64,000 nucleotides of DNA from Ensifer sp. BR816 (GTDB lineage Bacteria; Pseudomonadota; Alphaproteobacteria; Rhizobiales; Rhizobiaceae): positions 3,617,342 through 3,681,341 of the forward strand of contig NZ_KB905370.1 of NCBI RefSeq assembly GCF_000378985.1. The letters are read 5' to 3'. Position numbers and translations under genes: made by a program. The number at the start of each line of letters is the position of its first letter. Position 1 is the stretch's first letter. A model generated the notes under the pieces. It saw only the letters and a program-made list of their open reading frames with translations, made no database searches and had not been told where the DNA came from. Shown one piece after another: positions 33,265 through 42,463 of the stretch.

Positions 33265-33285
33265 TCGCGACCTAGCCCGTCGCGA
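33265..33285. promoter_or_regulatory. Palindrome upstream of the dehydratase gene
   Basis: Perfect seven-base arms TCGCGAC (33265-33271) and GTCGCGA (33279-33285) around a seven-base spacer, inside an otherwise A+T-rich stretch 160 bases before the start at 33445. This suggests a protein binding site for control of the polysaccharide genes. No regulator is identified. Confidence 0.4.
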
Positions 33286-33444
33286 ATATAATCTTTTGTC
33301 GAATTAGATTTATCAAGCCTTTCGAGCTAGTCGACGACAAGACCTACAGACGCACCATTTTTGATCCACCATTAGGCCTTCTTGGGGAGGTGCGGTTTTC
33401 GTTCGGCTGGACGGCAGGCTTGCAGATATTCGGAAGGGGCCGTC

Positions 33445-35643
33445 ATGCAGCGTTTTTACGCCGCCGCGAAGGCAGTGCGCGATAGTTTCCTAATGTTACC
33501 AAGAGGGGCAGCAGCAAGATCATCGGCCAAGACGTTGCTGGCGCTATGCGGTGCAGCCCTCGATATCGGCTACAGGCGTCTACGAGGGGCCGTTTTCAGC
33601 GTCCAGAAATACCCCGCCTTGTATGTTGCAGACCTTGGCTCCGCAGGCATTGCGCTCGCCGTGGCGCTGTTGCTGCGTTACGGCTTTGCAGAGCTCAGCA
33701 CAAGGCCCGGAACCACCTCTGTGCTGTTGTGGTCCGGTGCTCAGTACCTCGCCATTTGCGCGTTCATCTTCCCCTTGTCCGGCCTCTATAGCCGCAACTG
33801 GAAATATGGCTCCATCTCCGATCTCTTGATCATCCTTCGCGCAGTCCTCGTAACATCTCTGTTGCTCATCTCGCTCCTGTTCTTTTCGACGAGACTGGTC
33901 GATATGCCGAGAACCGTCGTGCCGATGCAGTCGCTCCTTCTGATCGCCTTCCTCGCCGCTGCACGGCTGAGCTTTCGCGCCGAGGAAATCCCACTGGCGC
34001 GGCCCGTTTTCAAGAATGGGCGCAATAAGGGGGCGGGAGACGACCACCAGGTCCCGCTGCTGCTCATCGGAGCGGGAGACGCCGCTGAGCTCTATCTGCG
34101 CGCACTCGCCCGGGATCCGAACGCCACTCATGTGCCGGTGGCCTGCCTCGACAAGAGTGCTGACCAGCTCGGGATGAGCCTTCGTGGCGTACCGATCGCC
34201 GGGCGGATCGAGGATTTCGAACAGGTCGTGGCGGAACTGCAGCAAGTCAACAAGCGGCCGCGTCACGTTGTTTTCACCGAAGCTCCGGCGAACTTCGGTG
34301 AATCCGCGTCGGACGAGTTGCTGCGCTCCGCCGAAAGGCTCGGAATTGCAGTCTCGCGTCTGTCGCAGCTGACCGAGCTCAAGCACGCCAAGGGAGACAA
34401 CCCTTACGAACTACGGTCGATCGAACTGACCGACCTCCTCGAGCGTCCGCAGGCGGCGCTCGACCGCGAGGCGATCGCCCGTCTTGTTCGTGGCCGGTGC
34501 GTGCTGATCACCGGCGCCGGCGGATCGATCGGCAGCGAGCTGACCTCGCAAGTCGCCGCGTGCGGGCCTTCGGAGATCGTGCTGGTCGACAATACGGAAT
34601 ACAATCTGTACTCGATCGACATGACGCTCAACGAGACGTTCCCGACGGTACCGACGTGGAGTTACCTTTGCAGCGTCCGGCGCAGCCAGCGTGTTGAGGA
34701 AATTTTCGAGCGGCATCGGCCAGAGCTGGTCTTCCACGCTGCGGCCCTCAAGCATGTGCCCATGGTGCAAATGAACCCGTGCGAGGGCGTCCTCACCAAC
34801 GTCATCGGCACCATGAACGTTGCCAATGCGGCGAAGAAATACGGCACGCTTGCCATGGTCCAGGTATCGACCGACAAGGTCGTGAACTCGACAAGCATGA
34901 TGGGCGCGACGAAGCGGCTTGCGGAGCTCTATTGCCAGGCGCTCGACCTCCATGGTCTCGAAACTGGGAACGGTCCGCGGTTCATGACTGTTCGCTTCGG
35001 CAACGTGCTGGGATCAAGCGGATCGCTGATCCCGCTCTTCAAGCGTCAGCTTGCGAAAGGCGGCCCATTGACCGTGACCGATCCATGCATGACGCGCTTT
35101 TTCATGACGATCCGTGAGGCCGTGGAACTGACGCTGCAGGCATCGGCCCACGGTTTTGAGAAACAGCTCGGACAGGGAGAGATATTCGTTCTCGACATGG
35201 GCGAGCCGGTCAAGATCGTCGACATTGCGCGCCGGATGATCAGGCTGGCCGGCTTCACCCCGGACCAGGACATCGAGATCAAATTTATCGGCTGCCGGCC
35301 GGGCGAGAAGCTCTACGAGGAGCTTTTCGACGACAGCGACAAGCGCACGACGTCGCCGGTGCCAGGTGTTCTGGGCGCGGTTCCGGAACCCATTCCCCTG
35401 CCGACCTTGCGGGACGCGTTCGCCCGCCTGCAGCGCTATGCGGACCGGGGCAACGACCCGGCCGTCGTCGCTGTCATTCGCGAACTGCTTCCGCGCTACG
35501 AACACGATGCCGGCAATACGAAGCGTCCCTCGGCGAGAACGAAGCGAGGCCGGCTCCAACCGAGGGGCCGCGGCAAGGCCGGGGCTCCGCAGCGCCAAGT
35601 CTACCCAGGGAGCGCTCGCGGCGGGCTTCGGTTGCCGGATTAG
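33445..35643 (+). CDS. Membrane nucleotide-sugar 4,6-dehydratase (WbpM/CapD/FlaA1-like)
   Basis: 732 residues from ATG 33445. Four membrane segments lie near the N-terminus (about residues 53-75, 83-105, 115-145 and 155-175). A first Rossmann domain has L-L-L-I-G-A-G-D-A-A-E. The catalytic extended SDR domain has V-L-I-T-G-A-G-G-S-I-G-S-E-L for NAD binding. Its catalytic triad region is Q-V-S-T-D-K-V ... S-M-M-G-A-T-K-R, where M replaces the usual Tyr as in the large WbpM class. It makes a 4-keto-6-deoxy sugar from UDP-GlcNAc-type substrates, the first step to bacillosamine, QuiNAc or FucNAc in surface glycans. The last 40 residues are basic and low-complexity. Confidence 0.9.
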   Translation: MQRFYAAAKAVRDSFLMLPRGAAARSSAKTLLALCGAALDIGYRRLRGAVFSVQKYPALYVADLGSAGIALAVALLLRYGFAELSTRPGTTSVLLWSGAQYLAICAFIFPLSGLYSRNWKYGSISDLLIILRAVLVTSLLLISLLFFSTRLVDMPRTVVPMQSLLLIAFLAAARLSFRAEEIPLARPVFKNGRNKGAGDDHQVPLLLIGAGDAAELYLRALARDPNATHVPVACLDKSADQLGMSLRGVPIAGRIEDFEQVVAELQQVNKRPRHVVFTEAPANFGESASDELLRSAERLGIAVSRLSQLTELKHAKGDNPYELRSIELTDLLERPQAALDREAIARLVRGRCVLITGAGGSIGSELTSQVAACGPSEIVLVDNTEYNLYSIDMTLNETFPTVPTWSYLCSVRRSQRVEEIFERHRPELVFHAAALKHVPMVQMNPCEGVLTNVIGTMNVANAAKKYGTLAMVQVSTDKVVNSTSMMGATKRLAELYCQALDLHGLETGNGPRFMTVRFGNVLGSSGSLIPLFKRQLAKGGPLTVTDPCMTRFFMTIREAVELTLQASAHGFEKQLGQGEIFVLDMGEPVKIVDIARRMIRLAGFTPDQDIEIKFIGCRPGEKLYEELFDDSDKRTTSPVPGVLGAVPEPIPLPTLRDAFARLQRYADRGNDPAVVAVIRELLPRYEHDAGNTKRPSARTKRGRLQPRGRGKAGAPQRQVYPGSARGGLRLPD

Positions 35644-35843
35644 TTGAGGAATGGGAAGCGCGGTTCGCCTGAATTCTGTTACCGGTCACAGGCGCGTGGC
35701 CACGAGGACCGGCTCCTTCGCTCGAAGCCGGTCCGACGCCAGGTCCTCGGTCTCAGGGCCAGGCGTGCGAGCGAGTAGCGGCGACCTGCGCCGGCGTGTG
35801 ACCCGGACAATCACACGTCGCTTTGCACGCTGGGAGCAACTGC

Positions 35844-37088
35844 ATGTCGATTCGGAGGCCAACTTTGAGTTCCGCTGAACATGCCGCTCGCATGCAAACA
35901 GAGGACGTCGTCTGTTTTACGGCTCGGCCCGATGTTGCATACCCTCCAGCGCGCCGGCGGGTGATTGCCATCGTCGCAAGCCTGACGGCGTCTCTCATAA
36001 TCTTTCGGTTGGAGCTGCTGAAGCGATTGGCGGGCGCCGGACATGACGTCATAGCCTTCGCTCCCGAACACGACCCGCAAGTCGAGCAGGCACTCGCCGA
36101 AATCGGCGTGCGCTTCGTTCGCATTCCCATGGCCCGAACCGGCCTCAACCCGATCGAGGACATCCGTACCTTCTGGTCGCTGCGGCAACACTTCAAGCGG
36201 CTGAAGCCCGACATGATCCTACCCTATACGATGAAACCGATCATCTATGCCGGCATTGCCGCCCGAACGCTCGGGATAGAGGAACGCTGCTTCCTCGTAA
36301 CGGGTCTCGGCCACGTCTTTTCCGAAGCGGGCGGTCGCTCGTTCAAAGCATTGGCCATCCGCCACATGTGCGTCCGGCTGTATCGATCAGCGTTCAAGCG
36401 CGCGAGAGTGGTGTTTGTCTATAACGACGCCGATGCAGAAGACATTCGCCGCTACCGTATGCTGCAGGATGCTGCGTCGCCTACGATGGTTCACGGATCC
36501 GGCGTCGATCTGGAGCACTTTGCCTTTGCGCAAGCAACGCGCGAAGGGCCTGTCTTTCTCATGATTGCACGGCTCCTGCGCGACAAGGGAGTGGTGGAAT
36601 ATATCCAAGCCGCAAGAATCGTGCGCCGCACCTTCCCCGATGCCCGGTTTCAACTGCTCGGCCATTTTGACAGCAATCCGACCGCCATCTCGCGCGAAGA
36701 AATCAACGATTGGGTCAGCGAGGGAATATTGGACTATCTTGGCACCACCAAGGACGTGCGCCCTTATCTGGCGGCATGTAATGTCTTTGTCCTGCCTTCC
36801 TATTACCGCGAAGGCATTCCTCGGAGCATTCTCGAAGCGCTGGCGGTGGGCAGACCGATCATCACGACGGATTTACCAGGCTGCCGCGACACGGTGGAGC
36901 CGGGTGTGAACGGTATAACCGTGAAACCGCTCGACGTGATCGCGCTCGCCGATGCAATGGCGTCATTTGCCCGTGATCCGGATCTTGCGGAAAATATGGG
37001 TAGGCGCTCGCGAGAACTCGCGGAGAACAAATTTGACGTGCACATGATCAACCGGGTTCTGTTGGCCGGCATGGGCTTGCCGGATTGA
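35844..37088 (+). CDS. Glycosyltransferase family 4 (PglA/CapM-like)
   Basis: 414 residues from ATG 35844 with GGGAG upstream. GT-B fold: N-terminal acceptor domain with R-L-E-L-L-K-R-L-A-G-A-G-H-D-V, V-T-G-L-G-H-V-F; then the donor domain with H-G-S-G-V-D-L-E-H-F, A-R-L-L-R-D-K-G-V-V-E-Y and the E-G-I-P-R-S-I-L-E-A-L-A-V-G-R-P-I-I EX7E motif. The close match to PglA/CapM patterns, with a 4,6-dehydratase gene just upstream, suggests transfer of an amino sugar onto a lipid-linked acceptor. Cytoplasmic or membrane-associated. Same-strand series with neighbours. Confidence 0.9.
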   Translation: MSIRRPTLSSAEHAARMQTEDVVCFTARPDVAYPPARRRVIAIVASLTASLIIFRLELLKRLAGAGHDVIAFAPEHDPQVEQALAEIGVRFVRIPMARTGLNPIEDIRTFWSLRQHFKRLKPDMILPYTMKPIIYAGIAARTLGIEERCFLVTGLGHVFSEAGGRSFKALAIRHMCVRLYRSAFKRARVVFVYNDADAEDIRRYRMLQDAASPTMVHGSGVDLEHFAFAQATREGPVFLMIARLLRDKGVVEYIQAARIVRRTFPDARFQLLGHFDSNPTAISREEINDWVSEGILDYLGTTKDVRPYLAACNVFVLPSYYREGIPRSILEALAVGRPIITTDLPGCRDTVEPGVNGITVKPLDVIALADAMASFARDPDLAENMGRRSRELAENKFDVHMINRVLLAGMGLPD

Positions 37089-37159
37089 CGACGGTCCATG
37101 GTGCAGCGGATCATTCCTCCGATATATGCATGGGCAGCACCCAACATAGAGCCGCCGCG

Positions 37160-38242
37160 ATGATAATGCATGTCATCACCAACTTCACTGGCAGTGCGGG
37201 TGCCGAGACTATGCTCGCACGTCTCCTTCGCGGTTCGGCCGAAGAGCATATTGTCGTCGCTTCGCTGATCGGTGTCTCGGATCGGAACCGCAATCTCGCG
37301 GATAATCCGAGAGTTACATATGTATCGTTGTCCGCCTCCTCGATCACCGCGCTCCCGGCCGCGACCTTGCGGCTCGCGCGGCTTATCCGCAAGGAACGGC
37401 CCGATGTGATCCTGTGCTGGATGTACCACGCGATGATCGTTGGCACGATCGCGGCCCGCCTTGCCGGGTGTGGAGCGTCGCTCTATTGGAATGTTCGCCA
37501 ATCCCTGGACGATCCTGCTTCGCTTACGCGCGGCCTACGTGTCGCAATTGCCGGTGCAAAGATGTTGTCGAGCCAGCCCGCCGGCATCATCTACAACAGC
37601 GTGCGCGCGCTCGACTTGCATCGGGCTTACGGCTACGCAAACCGGAACATGGTTGCCATCCCGAACGGGTTCGAGTTACCGCAGATCGGCCCCACAGAGG
37701 CGACGACTGCCCGTCGGATTGGCATCGTCGGTCGATTTCATCCGCAGAAGGATCATGGCACGTTCTTCCAGGCCGTGGCTGCCGTTCGCAGGACACACCC
37801 GCAGGCCGTCTTTTCCGCGGCCGGCAACGGGCTTTCCCCCGACAACCGCGCTGTGGTCGACTTGATGGCGAAAGCGGGTTTGCCGGCGCATGCCGTCGAC
37901 CTCAAGGGTGAGATCGCCGACATGCCATCCTACTACCGCAGTATCGACGTCCTGGTGTTGTCGTCCAGGACCGAGGGTTTTCCCAACGTGATCGCGGAAG
38001 CGATGAGTTATGGCAAGCCGATCGTCACGACGGACGTCGGCGATGCCGCCGCCGTCGCCGGAAATGCCGGCATTGCCGTACCGGCACGCGACCCCGCGGC
38101 ACTCGCAAATGCAATACGACAGATTCTCGACCTGTCGCCTGTCGAGTATGCCCGTTACGCTCGTAACGCCCGAGCGCGCGTCGAAAATGAATACGCGATC
38201 GCCGCGATCAGGGCGAAATATTCAAGTTTCCTATGCCCTTGA
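37160..38242 (+). CDS. Glycosyltransferase family 4
   Basis: 360 residues if started at ATG 37160 (M-I-M-H-V-I-T-N-F-T-G-S-A-G-A-E-T-M-L), the usual beginning of this class; longer in-frame starts at 37130 (ATG) or 37085 (TTG overlapping the previous stop) are possible and none has a strong ribosome binding site. The donor domain shows I-P-N-G-F-E, G-I-V-G-R-F-H-P-Q-K-D-H, and S-S-R-T-E-G-F-P-N-V-I-A-E-A-M-S. The gene follows the preceding glycosyltransferase without a gap, in the same transcript, and should add a further sugar. Confidence 0.88.
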   Translation: MIMHVITNFTGSAGAETMLARLLRGSAEEHIVVASLIGVSDRNRNLADNPRVTYVSLSASSITALPAATLRLARLIRKERPDVILCWMYHAMIVGTIAARLAGCGASLYWNVRQSLDDPASLTRGLRVAIAGAKMLSSQPAGIIYNSVRALDLHRAYGYANRNMVAIPNGFELPQIGPTEATTARRIGIVGRFHPQKDHGTFFQAVAAVRRTHPQAVFSAAGNGLSPDNRAVVDLMAKAGLPAHAVDLKGEIADMPSYYRSIDVLVLSSRTEGFPNVIAEAMSYGKPIVTTDVGDAAAVAGNAGIAVPARDPAALANAIRQILDLSPVEYARYARNARARVENEYAIAAIRAKYSSFLCP

Positions 38243-38544
38243 GTGCGAACTTCGTGTTGCAGCGCCATCGCGGACCTCGAACCGGCACGGGCCGCCAAGC
38301 AACCCTTTCTCGACATGCAATCGAGACCCCCCGTTTCCCGCGCGGCTCGCTCAGTCGATTTTGGTTTCGCAGCCTTTTCAGGAGTTGAAATGCGTTTGAT
38401 ATTTTCTAGAAGAAGTAGTATACATCAGCTTTCGATTGCAGAGTGCTACGTCCTTTGGTGGTGATGAGCCGTTCCTAGGCGTAAACGCCTTTTACACCCA
38501 ATGCATCGAGTATGGCCCTTTCGGGGGACGCTAGGACATCCACG
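38243..38544. other. Gap before the RTX gene, with a short hairpin
   Basis: 302 bases without a supported gene. A perfect hairpin AGGCG-TAAA-CGCCT lies at 38477-38490 and is followed by TTTTA, so it may terminate the glycosyltransferase transcript, or act as a site for the RTX gene that starts 55 bases later. Confidence 0.45.
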
Positions 38545-39681
38545 ATGATTCTGAAGGGGACGAATCTGTCCGAAACGATCCGCGGCACTCTCGCTGCCGA
38601 CGAGATCTGGGGCTATGACGGCAACGACCGTATCTACGGCGGACTTGGCGATGACGTCATCAAGGCCGGCCTCGGTGACGACTACGTCGACGGAGGCGAT
38701 GGCAACGACCGGATCGATGGCGGTATCGGTTCCGACATATTGTTCGGCGGATTGGGAAACGACATCTTCGATGGCGATGTCGGCAATGACGTCATCAACG
38801 GCGGCGATGGCCACGACCATATTCTGGGTGGTGCGGGAAACGACACGATCTATGGTGGCGCCGGCGAAGAATACGTCGATGCAGGCGACGGCGACGACAT
38901 CGTCTACTGTGGCTCAGGAGACGACGGTTTCAATCAGCGGATAAACCCGGCGACCGGGAAACTGACGCAGCAGGCGGCCAGCGGCGGCGCCGGCAATGAT
39001 ACGATCTACGGCGAAGGCGGCAATGACGCGCTGAAAGGTCAGTCCGGCAACGACCGCATTTATGGCGGCATCGGCAACGACATCGTCGATGGCGGCGACG
39101 GGAACAATTACCTCGACGGCGGCGACGGGAACGACGTGCTTGATTCCGAGGCCGGGATCGACGACGCGCACGGCGGCTCCGGCAACGACAGGATTTCCGT
39201 GGGCGCCGGCGATGACCGGGCCTTCGGCGACGACGGTGACGACATCCTGTCAGGAGAAGCAGGCTTCGACTTCCTGAAGGGCGGCAACGGCAACGATTAC
39301 GTCTATGGTGGCGACGGCAATGACAGCCTGAGCGGCGACGCCGGGAGAGACGTTCTCCTCGGTGAGGCGGGATGCGACAAGCTTTGGGGCGGGGCCGATT
39401 CCGATCGTTTCGTCTTCAAGGGAGCGCCGGCGCGGAGCGGCCAGGATACCATCATGGATTTCCAGGACGGTGTCGATCTCCTTGTCATCGAAAAGCTCGG
39501 TGTCACCAAGTATTCCGGTTCGGCCGCCAAGGGCACTGTCTGGGCGTACAACGCCACCGACGGCGACGTGCTCATCAAGGGCTACGACTCCGCCGGCAAC
39601 GCCTTCTCGATCCTCGTCGACGATCCGAACGGCAAGCTCGCAGCTGCAAACTTTTCGAGAAGCGACTTCCTCTTCGCGTAA
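38545..39681 (+). CDS. RTX calcium-binding repeat protein, probably type I secreted
   Basis: 378 residues made almost wholly of nonapeptide repeats of the G-G-x-G-x-D-x-(L/I/F)-x type, more than 20 by eye, in two blocks (about 20-125 and 150-285). The C-terminal 90 residues (D-R-F-V-F-K-G-A ... S-R-S-D-F-L-F-A) match the uncleaved secretion signal of RTX proteins. There is no enzymatic domain. Such proteins fold outside the cell with calcium and often bind surface polysaccharide. No type I secretion genes are in the window. AGGA lies ahead of ATG 38545. Confidence 0.9.
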   Translation: MILKGTNLSETIRGTLAADEIWGYDGNDRIYGGLGDDVIKAGLGDDYVDGGDGNDRIDGGIGSDILFGGLGNDIFDGDVGNDVINGGDGHDHILGGAGNDTIYGGAGEEYVDAGDGDDIVYCGSGDDGFNQRINPATGKLTQQAASGGAGNDTIYGEGGNDALKGQSGNDRIYGGIGNDIVDGGDGNNYLDGGDGNDVLDSEAGIDDAHGGSGNDRISVGAGDDRAFGDDGDDILSGEAGFDFLKGGNGNDYVYGGDGNDSLSGDAGRDVLLGEAGCDKLWGGADSDRFVFKGAPARSGQDTIMDFQDGVDLLVIEKLGVTKYSGSAAKGTVWAYNATDGDVLIKGYDSAGNAFSILVDDPNGKLAAANFSRSDFLFA

Positions 39682-39688
39682 CACAGCA

Positions 39689-40633
39689 TCAGTCTTGCCC
39701 GCTCGCGCTCAGGACGTCCGCAAACCCCGTCTCTGCCTTCCACGCCTCGATGCCCTGGCGGAACGCGCGTGGGGTGTAAGCCAGTTGCTCGGCAGCGTTG
39801 GCGACATTCAGCGCCGCAAAGCCCGCCGCGCCTCCGTCTTTGCCCTCGCCCTCCACTTTGATCAGCGCGGGGTCCGCTCCCATCACCTCGGCGATGATAT
39901 GGGCGGCCTCCAGTGACGTACAGGCGTGCCCGCTACCCGCGTTGAACACGCCCTCGCCTGCGCCCGCGACTGCCTCGAGTGCCAGCGAAGCCACGTCGTC
40001 GACATAGACGAGGTCGACGCGGTAAGTGCCGCCATCGCGAATGATCACCGGATGCCCGCGCGCAAGCGCGCGGATGAACGCCGTCACCATTCCTTTGCCG
40101 TCCATGCCAGGCCCGTAAACCGATGCGGGGCGAAGGATCGTGACAGGCATCGCCTTCGCCTTCCCAAAGGCAAGCAGGCAAATCTCCGCCGAGAGCTTGC
40201 TCGCCAGGTAGTAGCTGGCGCGATTGACCGGAAAGGTGGGGCTGGTCTCGGAGGCCGGCTCCGCGGCGGGCGTGTACACCTGCCCCGATCCGAAGTAGGC
40301 GAACCGCCGCACCCCTTGGGAGGCGGCATCCATGGCAGCCTGCAGGGCTCCGTAGGTGTTGATCTCGAAGCATTTGACGGTCTGATCCGCGTCGCTGAGG
40401 TCTGCGGGAATATAGGCAGCGAGATGAACAACCGCATCCGCCTGGCCGACCGACGGCAGCGGCTCGCCGACCGACCATTTCTCTGCGCGCAGGTGGGCAT
40501 CCCTCCGGGCCGCGATCCGATCCGGGTCGCGCGCGAGCGCCGTAACGGCGTAGCCTCTCGCGAGCGCCTGATCGATCAGTCTCGCACCGATGAACCCCGT
40601 CGCACCGGTTACAACCAGTTCCTTGACAGTCAC
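39689..40633 (-). CDS. NAD-dependent sugar epimerase/dehydratase (extended SDR)
   Basis: 314 residues. The N-terminus has V-V-T-G-A-T-G-F-I-G-A-R-L, the NAD-binding G-x-x-G-x-x-G loop. Catalytic residues lie in Y-F-G-S-G-Q-V-Y and Y-Y-L-A-S-K-L (Y-x-x-x-K). V-Y-G-P-G and V-Y-V-D-D-V-A complete the extended SDR signature. It probably epimerises, reduces or dehydrates a nucleotide sugar. It is the last gene of the leftward series that starts at cysD, 15 bases after the ATP-grasp gene, and ends eight bases from the convergent RTX gene. Confidence 0.88.
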   Translation of the reverse strand: MTVKELVVTGATGFIGARLIDQALARGYAVTALARDPDRIAARRDAHLRAEKWSVGEPLPSVGQADAVVHLAAYIPADLSDADQTVKCFEINTYGALQAAMDAASQGVRRFAYFGSGQVYTPAAEPASETSPTFPVNRASYYLASKLSAEICLLAFGKAKAMPVTILRPASVYGPGMDGKGMVTAFIRALARGHPVIIRDGGTYRVDLVYVDDVASLALEAVAGAGEGVFNAGSGHACTSLEAAHIIAEVMGADPALIKVEGEGKDGGAAGFAALNVANAAEQLAYTPRAFRQGIEAWKAETGFADVLSASGQD

Positions 40634-40648
40634 GACCGGTCTTTCACC

Positions 40649-41641
40649 TCACACTTCTTCTTCCAGGGGAGCCGAAGCCGTGACCAGATCGCGGGGTTTC
40701 ACCACCGTCTCCGACCAGTGCCGCAATATCGTCACCGGCGTGATGTCCGGCTGGATGACCGGTTCGCCGAAGAGGATATGCCGGATGCACATTTCCACCT
40801 CGTTGAAGCCGGCATGGATCCTGACGGCCGTGGTCCCGGAAAACCGCGCGTTGATCTCGAAAATACGCGGAACGCCGTCGTCCAGGCGAAACTGGAAGTT
40901 TGCCGGCCCGTAGGCACCAAGGGCTTCGGCCGCCTCCGCCATCGCCCTATTGAGAGCGGGAAAGGGCTCGGCAAAGGCGCGGTAGGTGTTGCCGTCGCGA
41001 AGATCCCTGCGCATCACGATCGTTGCAGGGCATTTCCCGTCGAAGGTCAGCGTGCCCGCTGTGTATTCGCTCGTTTCAGAGCCGACATATTTCTGTATGA
41101 CGATGCCGGGCTGCTCGGCAATCGCGTGATCAAGCTGCGTGCGGTTGCGAACGACACTGAAGCCGATCGATCTGGCGCCCACCCTCGGCTTGACGACAAG
41201 TGGAAATCCGCACTGGGCGATCAGGGCTTCCTCGTCCCCGGGCAGACACGAAGGAACGAAGCCAAGGTCTCTTTCCCGCAGGAACTCCGAGGTGAGCCAT
41301 TTGTCGTTGGCGATCGACACGACGCGAGGCGGACTGATGATCACCTTGGTTCCATAGGTTTTCTCGATCGCCTCGCGATTGGCCGAGAGGATCGGGAGTT
41401 CCACGTCGGTTCCGGGGATCAGGATGTCGGGCCGTTCCGCTCGCAGGAGCTCACCGAGCCGATCCAAATAGTGTGGGTCCATTGCCATCGGCACGAGATA
41501 GGCGGCGTCTCCCCAATAGAGACCGGCGGAGAGCGGACTCGGATCCGCGACGATGATCCTCGCGTTCAAGGTGGACCGCCTGAGGGCTCGGATGATGCCT
41601 TGGCCGAGAAGGGCACCCGCCCCCGTAATAAAGGCCTTCAT
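40649..41641 (-). CDS. ATP-grasp ligase
   Basis: 330 residues. Pre-ATP-grasp domain M-K-A-F-I-T-G-A-G-A-L-L-G-Q-G-I, followed by K-W-L-T-S-E-F-L-R-E and F-P-L-V-V-K-P-R-V-G-A-R-S-I-G-F (ATP binding). The metal-binding end is F-E-I-N-A-R-F-S-G-T-T-A. The pattern resembles carbamoyl-phosphate synthase-like ATP-grasp proteins of polysaccharide clusters. It would join an amino acid or other amine to a carboxylate. It overlaps the upstream PHP gene by four bases. Its partner substrate is unknown; glucuronate-type sugars would fit. Confidence 0.85.
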   Translation of the reverse strand: MKAFITGAGALLGQGIIRALRRSTLNARIIVADPSPLSAGLYWGDAAYLVPMAMDPHYLDRLGELLRAERPDILIPGTDVELPILSANREAIEKTYGTKVIISPPRVVSIANDKWLTSEFLRERDLGFVPSCLPGDEEALIAQCGFPLVVKPRVGARSIGFSVVRNRTQLDHAIAEQPGIVIQKYVGSETSEYTAGTLTFDGKCPATIVMRRDLRDGNTYRAFAEPFPALNRAMAEAAEALGAYGPANFQFRLDDGVPRIFEINARFSGTTAVRIHAGFNEVEMCIRHILFGEPVIQPDITPVTILRHWSETVVKPRDLVTASAPLEEEV

Positions 41642-42420
41642 GATCGCCCTACTCCCAATTCAAGCAGTTGATCCCTGCAACGGCCCAATTGTTCCAGGCG
41701 ATGCGCATCGGAGCCGATCGAAACGAACGGGTTGACCTCTTCGCAGAGCGCCAGATATGCCGGCATATCGACCAGGTACGAGGCGTTTATCTCGATGGCG
41801 ATCTGCCGTTCGAGCGTTGCCCTCATCATGGCGCGAAAATACCCTTCCGGGAACCGGCCGTGTCGCCTCAGGCTCATGCCGCCCGGATGTCCGAGGACAT
41901 CGATCGGCGCATTCCTGATCAAGCCCATCGAAAGCTGAAATTCGATGTCGGCGGTCTGCTCGAAGGAAAGCTGCGTGAAGTCCAGGTAGCCGCCGCGGCC
42001 GTCGGGGAGCCGGTGGACGACGCCGAGAACGATGTCGCACGCGTCCAGCACCTGTTGCGATACGTCCAGCCTGCCGTCGGCATCCAACGCCTTGGTCTCG
42101 CAGCCGACATAGACTTGAAGCTCGTCGAAATCGCGTGCGGCCGAAAGGACCTCGTCCTTGAAGTCGATGAACCAGGCTGTATCCTCGCGAACGTGTTCCG
42201 TGAACGCCAGCGCGCCGAGGCCACGTTCCCTCGCCGTCTCAAGGATTTGCAACACGGTCGCCTGCCCGTCGGTCCAGGTCGTGTGAAGCTGAAGCTCGAC
42301 ATTCACGTTCGCCCGGCCGAGCTCGCGAAACCGGCAGAACACGGGCTTGCTGGTGCTCTTTCTCTCCTGCGCTTCCATGCTGGTTGTGCCCTCGATGCGG
42401 GAAGACCTGAAGCCTTCCAT
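41638..42420 (-). CDS. PHP-domain phosphoesterase
   Basis: 260 residues from ATG 42420 with AAGGAAG upstream. Metal ligands of the PHP fold are visible: E-L-Q-L-H-T-T-W-T-D-G, F-T-E-H-V, G-C-E, G-V-V-H, G-H-P-G-G and G-S-D-A-H near the C-terminus. These proteins hydrolyse phosphate monoesters, such as histidinol phosphate or sugar phosphates. Placed between an asparagine-synthetase-like gene and an ATP-grasp gene, it probably acts on a small phosphorylated metabolite of the same pathway. The short first 35 residues are not part of the domain. Confidence 0.85.
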   Translation of the reverse strand: MEGFRSSRIEGTTSMEAQERKSTSKPVFCRFRELGRANVNVELQLHTTWTDGQATVLQILETARERGLGALAFTEHVREDTAWFIDFKDEVLSAARDFDELQVYVGCETKALDADGRLDVSQQVLDACDIVLGVVHRLPDGRGGYLDFTQLSFEQTADIEFQLSMGLIRNAPIDVLGHPGGMSLRRHGRFPEGYFRAMMRATLERQIAIEINASYLVDMPAYLALCEEVNPFVSIGSDAHRLEQLGRCRDQLLELGVGRS

Positions 42421-42463
42421 GTTCTTCCTTATGGCTGGCTCTAACAAAAGCCCTTGCGACGCT

